A stretch of 64,000 bases of DNA from Mobilibacterium timonense (GTDB lineage: Bacteria; Bacillota; Clostridia; Peptostreptococcales; Anaerovoracaceae), in assembly GCF_900155555.1 (NCBI RefSeq), contig NZ_FUHN01000007.1:1-64000 (forward strand), given 5' to 3'. Positions 28,735-37,254 of the stretch are shown here, in pieces. The number at the start of each line of letters is the position of its first letter. Positions within the stretch are counted from its first letter, which is position 1. A model generated the notes under the pieces. The model had not been told where the DNA came from and made no database searches. It saw only the letters and a program-made list of their open reading frames with translations. Made by a program: the position numbers and the translations under genes.

Positions 28735-29391
28735 ATGCCTACAAAATCAAGCGACGACAGACCGTTGTCCGGCAGCCTGTTTATACAGATACAGAAGGAC
28801 ATCCTTTCCGGTAAGGTAAAACCCGGAGAGAAGCTGACGGAGCAGACCATCTGCAAGCAGTACAATGTGAGCAGGACTCCGGTGAGAGAGGCTTTTCGCC
28901 AGCTGGAGTCCGACGGACTTATCGAGAACGTCCCGAACAGAGGGGCCTTTGTCATAGGTCTGAGCAGGAGGGATATTTCCGACCTGTTCGACCTGAGGAG
29001 GATCTTCGAGGTGCAGGCCGTCCAGTGGGCCATCGAGCGCATGGATGAGAAGGAAGTGGACAAGCTGAAGGAAAAGGTGGAGATGATGGAGTTCTACACC
29101 ACCAAGAAGAACGACGTCAAGCAGGTGCTGAACCTGAACTCGGAGTTCCACAACCTGATCTACAGAGGGACCAAGGACAGGATGCTCTACAAGACCCTGG
29201 CCACATACCAGACATACCTGAAGCACTCGGCGCCGCCAAAGACTTTTTCGGATGACTACCTCAGGACGATCCTGAAGGAGCACATGGCCATCTTTGACGC
29301 CTTCGAGACACACAACGTTGCCGCCGGAAGAGAGGCCATGGAGTATCACATGGAGCAGTCCAAGCTGAGGCGTATGAGCAAGTATTTCTAA
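28735..29391 (+). CDS. GntR-family transcriptional regulator, FCD (FadR) subfamily
   Basis: An N-terminal winged helix-turn-helix (about residues 10-75; KLTEQTICKQYNVSRTPVREAFRQL is the recognition region, of which VSRTPVREAFRQLE is the family hallmark). The C-terminal all-helical FCD ligand domain (about 85-215) has the metal-site pattern with NSEFHNLIY and later His residues. The ligand is unknown; this subfamily usually senses small organic acids. Two ATGs are adjacent (28732, 28735); the second has better spacing from GGGGGGAG. A terminator follows, so it is probably transcribed alone, ahead of the glycolytic operon. Confidence 0.9.
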   Translation: MPTKSSDDRPLSGSLFIQIQKDILSGKVKPGEKLTEQTICKQYNVSRTPVREAFRQLESDGLIENVPNRGAFVIGLSRRDISDLFDLRRIFEVQAVQWAIERMDEKEVDKLKEKVEMMEFYTTKKNDVKQVLNLNSEFHNLIYRGTKDRMLYKTLATYQTYLKHSAPPKTFSDDYLRTILKEHMAIFDAFETHNVAAGREAMEYHMEQSKLRRMSKYF

Positions 29392-29410
29392 GAAAAAGAC
29401 AGAAAAAGCT

Positions 29411-29437
29411 GCCGCGGTTCGCCGCGGCGTTTTTTTT
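29411..29437 (+). terminator. rho-independent terminator after the GntR gene
   Basis: GCCGCGG and CCGCGGC form a perfect 7-bp GC stem with the very stable TTCG tetraloop, followed by G and eight T. Confidence 0.93.
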
Positions 29438-29488
29438 GCGGCGGTGCGCCGGGAAATGGCCTGTTGTAAGCAGTCTCACGTTGCACTA

Positions 29489-29517
29489 TTGAAAAAACAA
29501 TTGCCAACTGTTATCAT
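29489..29517 (+). promoter_or_regulatory. promoter of gap-pgk-tpiA
   Basis: TTGAAA (29489-29494) and TATCAT (29512-29517) are separated by exactly 17 nt, about 90 nt ahead of gap. No copy of the GntR operator is visible near it. Confidence 0.6.
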
Positions 29518-29606
29518 TTTACTGAATGCTCTGGTGTTTTCAGATAAGAGTGCCGGGGCGAGAAGTAAACAACAGGTTTTTCCAAACAGTCAGGAGGAAA
29601 TACAAA

Positions 29607-30617
29607 ATGGCAAGAATCGGTATCAGCGGGTTCGGAAGGATCTCCAGAGTTGTGATGAGAGCGGCTTTGGAGTTTGACGACATCGAGATCGCAGGGATCA
29701 ACTACCGTAACTCCACCATGGATTACATCAAGTACATGCTGAAGTATGATTCCACTTTCGGTCGCTTCCCGCAGGAGATCGAGACCTACTCTGAGGGTAT
29801 CATCGTTGGGGGCAAGAAGATCCCTGTATTCACTGAGAATGATCCGAGAAACATCCCTTGGGGAGAGGTTGGAGCAGATTACATCGTAGAGGGAACAGGA
29901 GCTTACAACACTAAGGAAAAGGCCCAGGCCCACCTGGATGCCGGCGCAAAGAAGGTCATCATCTCCGCCCCGGCGAAGGATGATTCCCCTACGTTCGTGT
30001 ATGGCGTTAACCACAAGGAATACAAGCCTGAATACAATGTTGTTTCAAATGCTTCCTGCACCACAAACTGCCTGGCGCCTATCTGCAAGGTGCTGTACGA
30101 CAAGTGGGGCATTTCCGAGGGCCTTATGTCCACCATCCACGCTGCCACGTCGAAGCAGAAGGTGATAGACGGAAGATCCAACGGAGACTGGAGGAGAGGA
30201 CGCTGCGCATTCAACAGCATCATCCCGACAACTACAGGTGCGGCAAAGGCCGTAGCGCTGGTCATCCCTGAGCTGAAGGGCAAGATGACGGGTATCTCCT
30301 ACAGGGTCCCTACCGCAGACGTATCTCTGATCGACCTCAATGTTTTCCTCGAGAACCCTACGACATACGAGGAGATCTGCAAGGAGATCAAGAGGGCTTC
30401 TCAGGAGGAGATGAAGGACATCATCGAGTACACCGATGAAGAGGTGGTATCCATCGACTTCGTTGGGGATCCTCACGCTTCCATCTTCGACGCTGTTCAG
30501 GGCATCCAGCTGAACGACAAGGTATTCAAGATCGTCGCATTCTACGACAACGAGTACGGATACAGTACACAGCTGCTGAAAATGGTAAGGTACATGGATT
30601 CCGTGGACAACAAGTAA
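29607..30617 (+). CDS. gap: glyceraldehyde-3-phosphate dehydrogenase, phosphorylating
   Basis: Converts glyceraldehyde-3-phosphate to 1,3-bisphosphoglycerate. The active site ASCTTNCLAP has Cys151, and the substrate-binding stretches THAATS-like and TTTGAAKAV are in place. Length 336 is standard. The Asp that follows Asn in the NAD-binding loop (N-D in E. coli GapA) is Tyr33, followed by Arg34, and the Pro of the D-G-P-S segment is Arg190. These are the two positions best known to set NAD preference over NADP, so altered cofactor use is possible. The start ATG at 29607 follows AGGAGGAAATACAAA; upstream codons in frame are not credible. It is first in gap-pgk-tpiA. Confidence 0.95.
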   Translation: MARIGISGFGRISRVVMRAALEFDDIEIAGINYRNSTMDYIKYMLKYDSTFGRFPQEIETYSEGIIVGGKKIPVFTENDPRNIPWGEVGADYIVEGTGAYNTKEKAQAHLDAGAKKVIISAPAKDDSPTFVYGVNHKEYKPEYNVVSNASCTTNCLAPICKVLYDKWGISEGLMSTIHAATSKQKVIDGRSNGDWRRGRCAFNSIIPTTTGAAKAVALVIPELKGKMTGISYRVPTADVSLIDLNVFLENPTTYEEICKEIKRASQEEMKDIIEYTDEEVVSIDFVGDPHASIFDAVQGIQLNDKVFKIVAFYDNEYGYSTQLLKMVRYMDSVDNK

Positions 30618-30720
30618 GGCGCCACATATAACCGAGAAATTGCAAGGCTGCAGCCCGGAGAGATCCAGGGTGTGCAGCCTGTTGTTTGACAGCGGATATA
30701 CGCTGATATAGGAGTGTGTT

Positions 30721-31905
30721 ATGAAAAAGACCGTAAGAGACGTAGAGTGGCAGGGCAGGACCGCCGTGTGCAGATGCGATTTCAACGTGCCTCTGGATGG
30801 CAGCACCATCACCGATGACACCAGGATCAGGGCGTCTCTGCCTACGATACAGTATCTGGCAGAGCACGGAGCAAAGGTGATCCTCATGTCCCATCTGGGA
30901 CGCCCGAAGGGAGAGCCTAAGCCTGAGCTGACTCTGGCTCCGGTGGCCGAAAGGCTTTCACAGCTTCTCGGAAAAGACGTGAAATTCCTGAAGAGCGAGC
31001 AGGTGGTGGACGACGAGGTGAGGAGAGGTGCAGAGGCTCTCGAGCCTGGTCAGGTGGCCCTCCTGGAAAACGTGAGATACAGGAAGGAAGAGGAAAAGAA
31101 CGATCCGGAGTTTGCGAAGGAGCTGGCGGGTCTTGGAGACGTTTTCGTTCAGGACGCCTTCGGTACATCCCACAGGGCCCACGCCTCCACAACAGGGATA
31201 GCTTCGTACATCCCGGCGGTATCCGGATTCCTCATCGAGAAGGAGTTGAAGTTCCTGGGTGAGGCCGTCGATTCACCTGAGAGACCTTTTGCCGCCATCA
31301 TGGGGGGCGCCAAGGTAAAGGACAAGCTCCCGGTGATCGTGAACCTCCTGAGCAAGGTGGATATGCTTTTCATAGGAGGAGGAATGTCCTACACCTTCTC
31401 GAAGGTCCAGGGATACGAGATCGGAAAGTCTCTGTTTGATGAAGAGGGATCAGCTCTCATTCCTGAGATCATGAAGAAGGCTGAAGAGAACGGAGTGAAG
31501 ATCTTCACTCCTGTGGATGCCGTGATGGCGGATGAGTTCGCTCCGGATTCACCTCACGCCGTGTACGACATAGACAAGATGGATCCAGACAAGATGGGGA
31601 TGGACATCGGACCTAAGACCATCGAGCTTTATACAGCGGAACTTGCAAAGGCAAGAACAGTGGTGTGGAACGGGCCGATGGGAGTGTTCGAGATGGACGC
31701 CTTCGCAGAGGGGACAAAGGCCATTGCCGACTGCCTTGCAGATCTTGACGGGACCACCATCGTGGGCGGAGGAGATTCCGCGGCTGCTGCTGCCAAGTTC
31801 GGGGTCGCAGACAAGATGACACATATTTCCACGGGCGGCGGCGCAAGCCTGGAGTTCCTGGAGGGCAAAGAGCTTCCGGGGATCGCCTGCCTGGATGAAA
31901 AATAG
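30721..31905 (+). CDS. pgk: phosphoglycerate kinase
   Basis: Transfers phosphate from 1,3-bisphosphoglycerate to ADP. The signature [11 protein letters not shown] lies near residues 18-28. HLGRPKG-type substrate binding and the C-terminal nucleotide motifs [10 protein letters not shown] and [13 protein letters not shown] are present. Length 394 is normal. The start follows AGGAG at good spacing. It lies 103 nt after gap with no terminator seen, so it is probably co-transcribed. Confidence 0.97.
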   Translation: MKKTVRDVEWQGRTAVCRCDFNVPLDGSTITDDTRIRASLPTIQYLAEHGAKVILMSHLGRPKGEPKPELTLAPVAERLSQLLGKDVKFLKSEQVVDDEVRRGAEALEPGQVALLENVRYRKEEEKNDPEFAKELAGLGDVFVQDAFGTSHRAHASTTGIASYIPAVSGFLIEKELKFLGEAVDSPERPFAAIMGGAKVKDKLPVIVNLLSKVDMLFIGGGMSYTFSKVQGYEIGKSLFDEEGSALIPEIMKKAEENGVKIFTPVDAVMADEFAPDSPHAVYDIDKMDPDKMGMDIGPKTIELYTAELAKARTVVWNGPMGVFEMDAFAEGTKAIADCLADLDGTTIVGGGDSAAAAAKFGVADKMTHISTGGGASLEFLEGKELPGIACLDEK

Positions 31906-31927
31906 GCTTATCAAGGAGGTTTTTCCA

Positions 31928-32701
31928 ATGGGAGACAGCAAGTTCCTCATAGCAGGAAACTGGAAAATGAACAAGACCATTGCTGAGGCAAAGGAGTTCG
32001 CCGCGAAGTTCAGGGGGATGATGCCCGACGACGGCGACGGCGTCGCTATAGTCGCTCCCTTCACCCAGCTGCAGGCCTTGAAAGAGGCCTTTTCCGGCAC
32101 GAAGGTCATGATTGGCGCACAGAATGTCCACTACGAGGCATCCGGGGCATACACGGGAGAGATATCCGTGAAGATGCTCAAGGAGCTGGGCGTGGACTGC
32201 TGCGTCATTGGACACTCAGAGAGAAGGCAGTATTTCAACGAGACGGATGAGGCGCTGAACAAGAAGCTCAGGGTCCTCCTGGACAGCGGCATCACGCCTA
32301 TCCTGTGCGTTGGAGAGCCTTTGGAGGTCAGGGAGAAGAACGAGCAGATGGGTTTCGTCGGGGGACAGCTTTTCGAGGATCTGAAGGGACTCGATCCGCT
32401 GGACGTGAGAAAGATCGTCATCGCATACGAGCCTATCTGGGCCATCGGGACCGGAAAGACGGCTACTCCGGAGCAGGCGGACGATATGTGCGGCTTTATC
32501 CACTCAATAGTTGCAGGATACTGCGGGGATGAGGCGGCCGCAGGGCTCAAAGTCCTGTACGGCGGAAGCATGAAGCCCGGAAATGCAGAGCAGCTCCTGA
32601 GACAGGAAGGCATCCACGGAGGCCTCATCGGCGGAGCCAGCCTGAGCCCGGAGAGCTTCTGCGACATATGTGACATTGCCGCAAAGCTGAACAGGGAATA
32701 A
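31928..32701 (+). CDS. tpiA: triosephosphate isomerase
   Basis: Interconverts glyceraldehyde-3-phosphate and dihydroxyacetone phosphate. GNWKMNK (substrate Lys), CVIGHSERR (catalytic His), AYEPIWAIGTGKTA (catalytic Glu) and the phosphate-binding YGGSMKPGN are intact. Length 257. The ATG at 31928 follows AAGGAGG; the upstream extension overlaps pgk. It closes the operon. gpm and eno, often next in Bacillota, are not here. Confidence 0.97.
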   Translation: MGDSKFLIAGNWKMNKTIAEAKEFAAKFRGMMPDDGDGVAIVAPFTQLQALKEAFSGTKVMIGAQNVHYEASGAYTGEISVKMLKELGVDCCVIGHSERRQYFNETDEALNKKLRVLLDSGITPILCVGEPLEVREKNEQMGFVGGQLFEDLKGLDPLDVRKIVIAYEPIWAIGTGKTATPEQADDMCGFIHSIVAGYCGDEAAAGLKVLYGGSMKPGNAEQLLRQEGIHGGLIGGASLSPESFCDICDIAAKLNRE

Positions 32702-32724
32702 GCCGAATAACCGACGGAGATCGA

Positions 32725-32755
32725 GGGATGACGAGAGATAGTCATCCCTTTTTTT
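32725..32755 (+). terminator. rho-independent terminator of gap-pgk-tpiA
   Basis: GGGATGAC (32725-32732) and GTCATCCC (32741-32748) form a perfect 8-bp stem, followed by seven T. Confidence 0.92.
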
Positions 32756-32817
32756 CGTGGAAACGCTGCGCCTGAGGGGCGGTCGACCGAATGGCTCGAT
32801 CCACTCAGAAAAACCCA

Positions 32818-32846
32818 TTGGACCACGGCGGATGATGTGGTATACT
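32818..32846 (+). promoter_or_regulatory. promoter of the Y-family polymerase operon
   Basis: TTGGAC (32818-32823) and TATACT (32841-32846) are separated by 17 nt. A LexA-type palindrome lies 13 nt downstream. Confidence 0.65.
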
Positions 32847-32859
32847 GTCACTACAAAAA

Positions 32860-32873
32860 AGAACAGATGTTCT
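32860..32873. promoter_or_regulatory. LexA (SOS) box
   Basis: AGAACAGATGTTCT is a dyad with half sites GAAC and GTTC spaced by four bases, matching the Gram-positive LexA core GAAC-N4-GTTC. It sits just downstream of the promoter and 26 nt ahead of the polymerase gene. Confidence 0.75.
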
Positions 32874-32898
32874 GAATGCGAAAGGAGGAAAGATATAT

Positions 32899-34464
32899 AT
32901 GGCAGGCGACACTGAATGCGAGAACAGACGTTATATCGCCATAGATCTCAAATCCTTTTATGCTTCTGTGGAGTGTGTGGAGAGGGAGCTGGATCCTCTT
33001 ACCACCCACCTGGTGGTGGCAGACGAGACCAGGACGAACAAGACCATCTGCCTGGCGGTGTCGCCGGCTCTCAAGGCGTATGGTGTCCCTGGAAGACCGC
33101 GGCTTTTTGAGGTGGAACAGAAGGTAGAGCAGGTGAACAATGAGCTGGCCAGGCGGGCCCGCGGAAGGAAGCTGACGGGATACTCCTGGGATGACACCGA
33201 GGTGAGGAGGGATCCATCTCTTGGCGTGTCTTATATCACGGCAGTTCCCCGCATGGGACTGTACATGGAGTACAGTACGAGGATATATGACATATATCTC
33301 AGGTATGTGGCACCGGAGGACATCCATATTTATTCCGTGGATGAGGTGTTCATAGATGCCACCCCGTATTTGAGAACGAGGGGGCAGACGGCCAGGGAGT
33401 TTGCCATGACCATGATAAAGGCCGTGCTGAGAGAGACCGGCATAACGGCCACCGCCGGGATAGGCACCAACATGTACCTGTGCAAGATAGCCATGGACAT
33501 AGTTGCAAAGCGCATTCCCGCCGATGCGGACGGCGTGAGGATAGCAGAGCTGGACGAGCTCACCTACAGGAGGCTTTTGTGGAACCACAGGCCGCTTACG
33601 GATTTCTGGCGCGTGGGCCCTGGATATGCGAGAAAGCTTGAAGCGAATGGCATTTATACGATGGGCGACGTGGCACGGTGCTCGCTGGGCGGACCTGAGG
33701 ACTTCCATAATGAGGACCTTCTGTATAAGCTGTTTGGAGTAAATGCGGAACTGCTCATCGATCATGCCTGGGGATGGGAACCGTGTACCATCGCGGATGT
33801 ACACGCATACAGGCCATCAAGCCACAGCCTGAGCCAGGGTCAGGTGCTGAATCAGCCGTATACCTTTGAAAAGGCCAGGATCGTGATCCGGGAGATGGCA
33901 GATCTTCTCATTCTCGACCTCGTAGACAAGGGACTGGCAGCCGATCAGGTAGTACTGACCGTAGGATACGACAGAGAATCTCTGACGCGTCCCGAGATAA
34001 GGAAGAAGTACAAGGGGAAGGTCAAGAAGGACCATTACGGCCGTGCCGTGCCCGTCCACGCTCACGGGACCATCGGCCTGGGAGGGCATACGTCTTCCTA
34101 CAGCAGGATAATGAAGGCCGCCATGGAGCTTTTCAATAGGATAGTGAACAGAGATCTCCTGGTGCGTAGAATGTACATCGTTGCAGGAGGCGTTGTCCCG
34201 GAGGCAAGCATCAGAGGTGATGAAAACAAGGAAAAGTACAGGCAGATCAGCATTTTCGACGCTCCGGCGAGCGGGGAAAATGGTAACGGTGAAGCCGTAG
34301 GAGAAGACGAAGCAAGCCTTCTGGAGAAGGAGAGGAACATGCAGAAGGCCATCCTCACGGTAAAGGAAAGGTATGGCAAGAATGCCATGTTCAGGGCCAT
34401 GGACCTGGAGGAAGGCGCCACGGCACTTGAAAGGAACAGGCAGATCGGAGGACATAAGGCCTGA
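32899..34464 (+). CDS. Y-family DNA polymerase (UvrX/YqjW-like)
   Basis: A 521-residue translesion polymerase. Catalytic carboxylates are in IAIDLKSFYASVEC and YSVDEVFIDAT, and a little-finger region follows (about residues 290-430). QISIFD near residue 448 fits a beta-clamp-binding motif of the QxSLFD type. The insert after the first motif and the length point to the UvrX/YqjW group, often found with a YolD gene on mobile or SOS-inducible cassettes, rather than to chromosomal DinB. The start ATG follows AAAGGAGGAAAG. A promoter with a LexA box lies upstream. Confidence 0.9.
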   Translation: MAGDTECENRRYIAIDLKSFYASVECVERELDPLTTHLVVADETRTNKTICLAVSPALKAYGVPGRPRLFEVEQKVEQVNNELARRARGRKLTGYSWDDTEVRRDPSLGVSYITAVPRMGLYMEYSTRIYDIYLRYVAPEDIHIYSVDEVFIDATPYLRTRGQTAREFAMTMIKAVLRETGITATAGIGTNMYLCKIAMDIVAKRIPADADGVRIAELDELTYRRLLWNHRPLTDFWRVGPGYARKLEANGIYTMGDVARCSLGGPEDFHNEDLLYKLFGVNAELLIDHAWGWEPCTIADVHAYRPSSHSLSQGQVLNQPYTFEKARIVIREMADLLILDLVDKGLAADQVVLTVGYDRESLTRPEIRKKYKGKVKKDHYGRAVPVHAHGTIGLGGHTSSYSRIMKAAMELFNRIVNRDLLVRRMYIVAGGVVPEASIRGDENKEKYRQISIFDAPASGENGNGEAVGEDEASLLEKERNMQKAILTVKERYGKNAMFRAMDLEEGATALERNRQIGGHKA

Positions 34465-34492
34465 CGGACTATAGCAGGAGAGGTGAGACAGC

Positions 34493-34957
34493 GTGGGCTA
34501 CAGCTACAAGGAAGTAGACAATTACGAGAGCATTATGAAATATGCGGACATCATCAAGGAGCCTCATCACAGGAGCACCAGGTACCCGCACATGTCCAGG
34601 GCTGACAGGGCCGCTCAGTTTTCTCCGTTCAAGGCGCTGACGGGGTTTGAGGACGCCGCTCAGGAAACGGCCCGGCTGACCGAGGAAAAGCCTGAACTTC
34701 AGGAAGACGATATCGCCAGGCTGGACAGACAGCTGGCCTTCCTTAAGGAGCATCTGGCCGAAAAGCCGCTCCTGGAGATCACCTTTTTTGCCCCTGATCC
34801 GTTGAAATCCGGGGGAACCATTCGGCGCATGACGGGGACACTAAGAAGGGTGGACACGTATGACCGTGAACTGGTTATGGCGGATGGCACCACGGTGAAT
34901 ATGGATCAGGTGCTGGCCATGGACTCGGAGATATTCAGGAAGATAGAGCAGTTCTGA
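34493..34957 (+). CDS. YolD-like protein
   Basis: A 154-residue protein of the YolD type. The conserved segment MSRADRAAQFSPFKALTGF is the hallmark of clostridial YolD-like proteins, which are encoded next to UvrX/YqjW polymerases. The family is proposed to be a functional counterpart of UmuD in Gram-positives; that is indirect. The start is GTG at 34493, about 9 nt after AGGAGAGGTGAG. It lies 28 nt after the polymerase gene, in the same operon. Confidence 0.88.
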   Translation: MGYSYKEVDNYESIMKYADIIKEPHHRSTRYPHMSRADRAAQFSPFKALTGFEDAAQETARLTEEKPELQEDDIARLDRQLAFLKEHLAEKPLLEITFFAPDPLKSGGTIRRMTGTLRRVDTYDRELVMADGTTVNMDQVLAMDSEIFRKIEQF

Positions 34958-35006
34958 AGAATATAGATATTCCAGATCAGAAGTCTTCCGGGGAAAGGAA
35001 TAATTT

Positions 35007-35036
35007 GATAATGGTACTTCTGAGGTGTTATCATTA
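35007..35036 (+). promoter_or_regulatory. promoter candidate ahead of the gene at 35126
   Basis: TTGATA (35007-35012) and TATCAT (35031-35036) are 18 nt apart. The hairpin at 35053 would fall into the leader if this promoter is used, so attenuation is possible. Confidence 0.4.
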
Positions 35037-35052
35037 GACCTGTGTTCTCCGG

Positions 35053-35082
35053 CAGGTGGCATGATGCTGGTGCACCTGTTTT
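35053..35082 (+). terminator. weak hairpin terminator or attenuator
   Basis: CAGGTG (35053-35058) pairs with CACCTG (35073-35078), extended by CA/TG with a bulged G, followed by TTTT. It lies either downstream of yolD or inside the leader of the next gene. Confidence 0.45.
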
Positions 35083-35125
35083 CCGGGGGATAAGGAGATC
35101 ATTTCAATAACTGGAGACAAGTAAG

Positions 35126-35764
35126 ATGAACGATATGAAATCAATGGAAGATCTGGGGTTCAGGGCGCTCCATCACAAGCTGGTGTATATCCACTGTCCC
35201 GAGGACATCGATGGCATGAAGGACAGCTTTGAGGTCATGGAAGGCGCAGAAGGCGTTCTGACCTATTGTTATGTTGAAGATGGTATGGGACTCAGCTTCT
35301 ATATCCTTAGCTCGGCAAAAATAGAAGACGGAAGTGTAGTCAAGGGACCGGATGTTCACGAAGAGTGCTGCAGGCTGAGGTTTGGTGAGTTGGAATACTA
35401 TCCGGTGGTCACTGAAAATGACATGGACGTGTCTGCGCAGGACTACAGAGACACGATCGATGACATCCACGATAAGTTCGAGACCGAAGATGAGAATATC
35501 CGCAGGCTACACATGAACAAGCTCCTGGACGGAAGCAGGAACATCGAGTACCCGGACTTCATTTCCGTTGTGTTCAAGGGCACCGGGACCTATCCGGAGC
35601 TTGGCTGGGTGAAGTGCACCGGAGAGGAAGAGGGCTGCTTCGAAGGAGAGGTAGTGCAGCCGCCGAGACAGAAGCTTGGCGTTCACTTCGGAGACGAGAT
35701 CACGTTCCGAGCATATGAGGGAAGCGATAAGAAGATATACTTCATTGCCGACAATGAAGGTTAA
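35126..35764 (+). CDS. uncharacterised acidic cytoplasmic protein
   Basis: I do not recognise this 212-residue protein. It has no signal peptide or membrane segment, is clearly acidic, and has five cysteines in scattered positions (an ECC pair near residue 75). The last ~65 residues (GWVKCTG, GCFEGEVVQPP, HFGDEITFRAYEG) resemble in pattern the small beta-rich DUF2185/DUF2314 proteins, but the match is by eye and weak. Codon use matches the housekeeping genes. The ATG follows GGAG at 8-10 nt. It stands alone between the SOS cassette and the iron-sulfur protein gene. Confidence 0.75.
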   Translation: MNDMKSMEDLGFRALHHKLVYIHCPEDIDGMKDSFEVMEGAEGVLTYCYVEDGMGLSFYILSSAKIEDGSVVKGPDVHEECCRLRFGELEYYPVVTENDMDVSAQDYRDTIDDIHDKFETEDENIRRLHMNKLLDGSRNIEYPDFISVVFKGTGTYPELGWVKCTGEEEGCFEGEVVQPPRQKLGVHFGDEITFRAYEGSDKKIYFIADNEG

Positions 35765-36021
35765 GAACGATAAGGATCCCGACATAGAAGACATGGAGGC
35801 ACATCTGCAGGCATCGGTGAGGTCAGTACCGCCGGAGCCTTGTGGGTGTGCTTCTTTTTCGTGGTCATATCTGTCATGAAGGCGGGAATATGAGTCAGAA
35901 ATAGGACTGTTTAATAGATGCTGCGGGTTATAATAGTAATTGTAAATAATGGCCCCTATGGCAGGGTGTTAGAATCTAAGCGTACGAGTCACAAAGTAAA
36001 ACAGGTAAAGGAGAGTTGATC
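35765..36021 (+). promoter_or_regulatory. intergenic region with a -10 candidate
   Basis: The 257 bp hold a perfect TATAAT at 35929-35934 without a clear -35, about 90 nt ahead of the dehydratase-like gene. A frame of 41 codons from 35754 has no supporting evidence. Nothing else was recognised. Confidence 0.35.
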
Positions 36022-37173
36022 ATGGAAATCATCAAGGATCTTCCAAAGGTATTTGACGAGTTCGGAGAAGCGAGGAGAAACAGCTTCATCGCCGTAAAGG
36101 AGATCAAGGATTCGGGGACCCCTGTCGTGGGAGCCTATTGCACCTATGCGCCGCAGGAGCTGGCGATGGCAGCCGGTGCAGTCCCGATCGCCCTCTGCTC
36201 CATGTCCAATGAGACGACGGCGGATGCGGAGCAGGATCTCCCCGCCAACCTGTGCCCGCTGATCAAGTCCAGCTACGGATTCGCGAAGACCGACAAATGC
36301 CCGTACTTCCATTTTTCCGACATCGTCGTGGGCGAGACCACCTGCGACGGCAAGAAGAAGATGTACGAGCTCATGAGCGACTTCAAGAAGGTATTCGTCA
36401 TGAACCTGCCGAACTCTCAGGACGAGGAGGGAAGGAAGCTCTGGAGGTCCGAAGTGCGGAGATACAAGGAATACCTCGAGAAGGAGCTCGGAGTGGAGAT
36501 CACCGACGACCAGATCAGGGAGGCCGTGAAGATCAAGAACGCCGAGCGCGATGCCCAGAAGGCCGTGTCAGAGGTGATGGCGAACGATCCGGCACCGGTG
36601 ATGGGCGGTGATGTTTTCAAGGTGCTCTTCGGAAGCCAGTACAAATTCGACAAGGACGAGTCGATCAAGTCGCTTAACGCGGTAAGGGACAAGATCCTGG
36701 CCGACTACGCGGACGGGAAGAACGTCGGAAAGAAGCCGAGGATCCTGATAACCGGATGTCCTATGGGCGGCGGCACCACCAAGATCATCGATGCGGTGGA
36801 GAACAACGGCGGAGTGGTAGTCGCCTTTGAGAACTGCTCCGGGTACAAGCAGTTCAACGAGAACGTCGACGAGGGCGCAGACGACATACTGAACGCGGTG
36901 GCGGACAGATATCTGAACATCGGATGCTCTGTGATGACACCGAACCCTAACCGGTATGAGCTCCTCGGGAAGCTCATCGACCAGTACCACGTTGACGGGG
37001 TCCTGGACATGACCCTCACCGCCTGTCATACATACAATATCGAAGGCAAGAAGATCGAGAGGTTCTGCAGAGACGAAAAGGGCATTCCGTATATCTCGGT
37101 GGAGACCGATTACTCCTCGGCGGACGTTGGACAGCTGAACACGAGGATATCAGCTTTCGTGGAAATGCTGTAA
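36022..37173 (+). CDS. 2-hydroxyacyl-CoA dehydratase D-type / double-cubane cluster protein
   Basis: A 383-residue member of the HgdB/HgdC-like (FldB/FldC) family in its single-polypeptide, YjiM-like form. Conserved cysteines sit in CTYAPQELAMAAGAVP, LCPLIKSS, KCPYF, TTCDGKKK, ENCSG and TACHTYN, as needed for an unusual iron-sulfur cluster. Homologues with this layout (double-cubane cluster proteins) hold an 8Fe-9S cluster and reduce small molecules at very low potential, with an ATPase partner. No partner of the HgdC type is adjacent. The ATG at 36022 follows AAAGGAGAG; the frame opens 6 nt earlier with TTG. The true substrate is unknown. Confidence 0.8.
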   Translation: MEIIKDLPKVFDEFGEARRNSFIAVKEIKDSGTPVVGAYCTYAPQELAMAAGAVPIALCSMSNETTADAEQDLPANLCPLIKSSYGFAKTDKCPYFHFSDIVVGETTCDGKKKMYELMSDFKKVFVMNLPNSQDEEGRKLWRSEVRRYKEYLEKELGVEITDDQIREAVKIKNAERDAQKAVSEVMANDPAPVMGGDVFKVLFGSQYKFDKDESIKSLNAVRDKILADYADGKNVGKKPRILITGCPMGGGTTKIIDAVENNGGVVVAFENCSGYKQFNENVDEGADDILNAVADRYLNIGCSVMTPNPNRYELLGKLIDQYHVDGVLDMTLTACHTYNIEGKKIERFCRDEKGIPYISVETDYSSADVGQLNTRISAFVEML

Positions 37174-37190
37174 TGTACACAGGACACCTG

Positions 37191-37199
37191 TGATATAAT
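37191..37199 (+). promoter_or_regulatory. extended -10 promoter candidate
   Basis: TGATATAAT fits TGnTATAAT, 56 nt ahead of the small gene at 37255. The same CTGTGATATAAT context is found ahead of plsX. The overlapping CACAGG/CCTGTG repeat just upstream could also be a weak hairpin for the previous gene. Confidence 0.5.
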
Positions 37200-37254
37200 G
37201 AGCTGGATCTATTAGTACCGAAATAGTATCGAATGATTGAAACGGAGGTCAGAC

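Noticed and set aside
35754-35879. 41-codon frame starting in the end of the gene at 35126
   Set aside because: No ribosome binding site of its own, low-complexity ending, and no similarity recognised.
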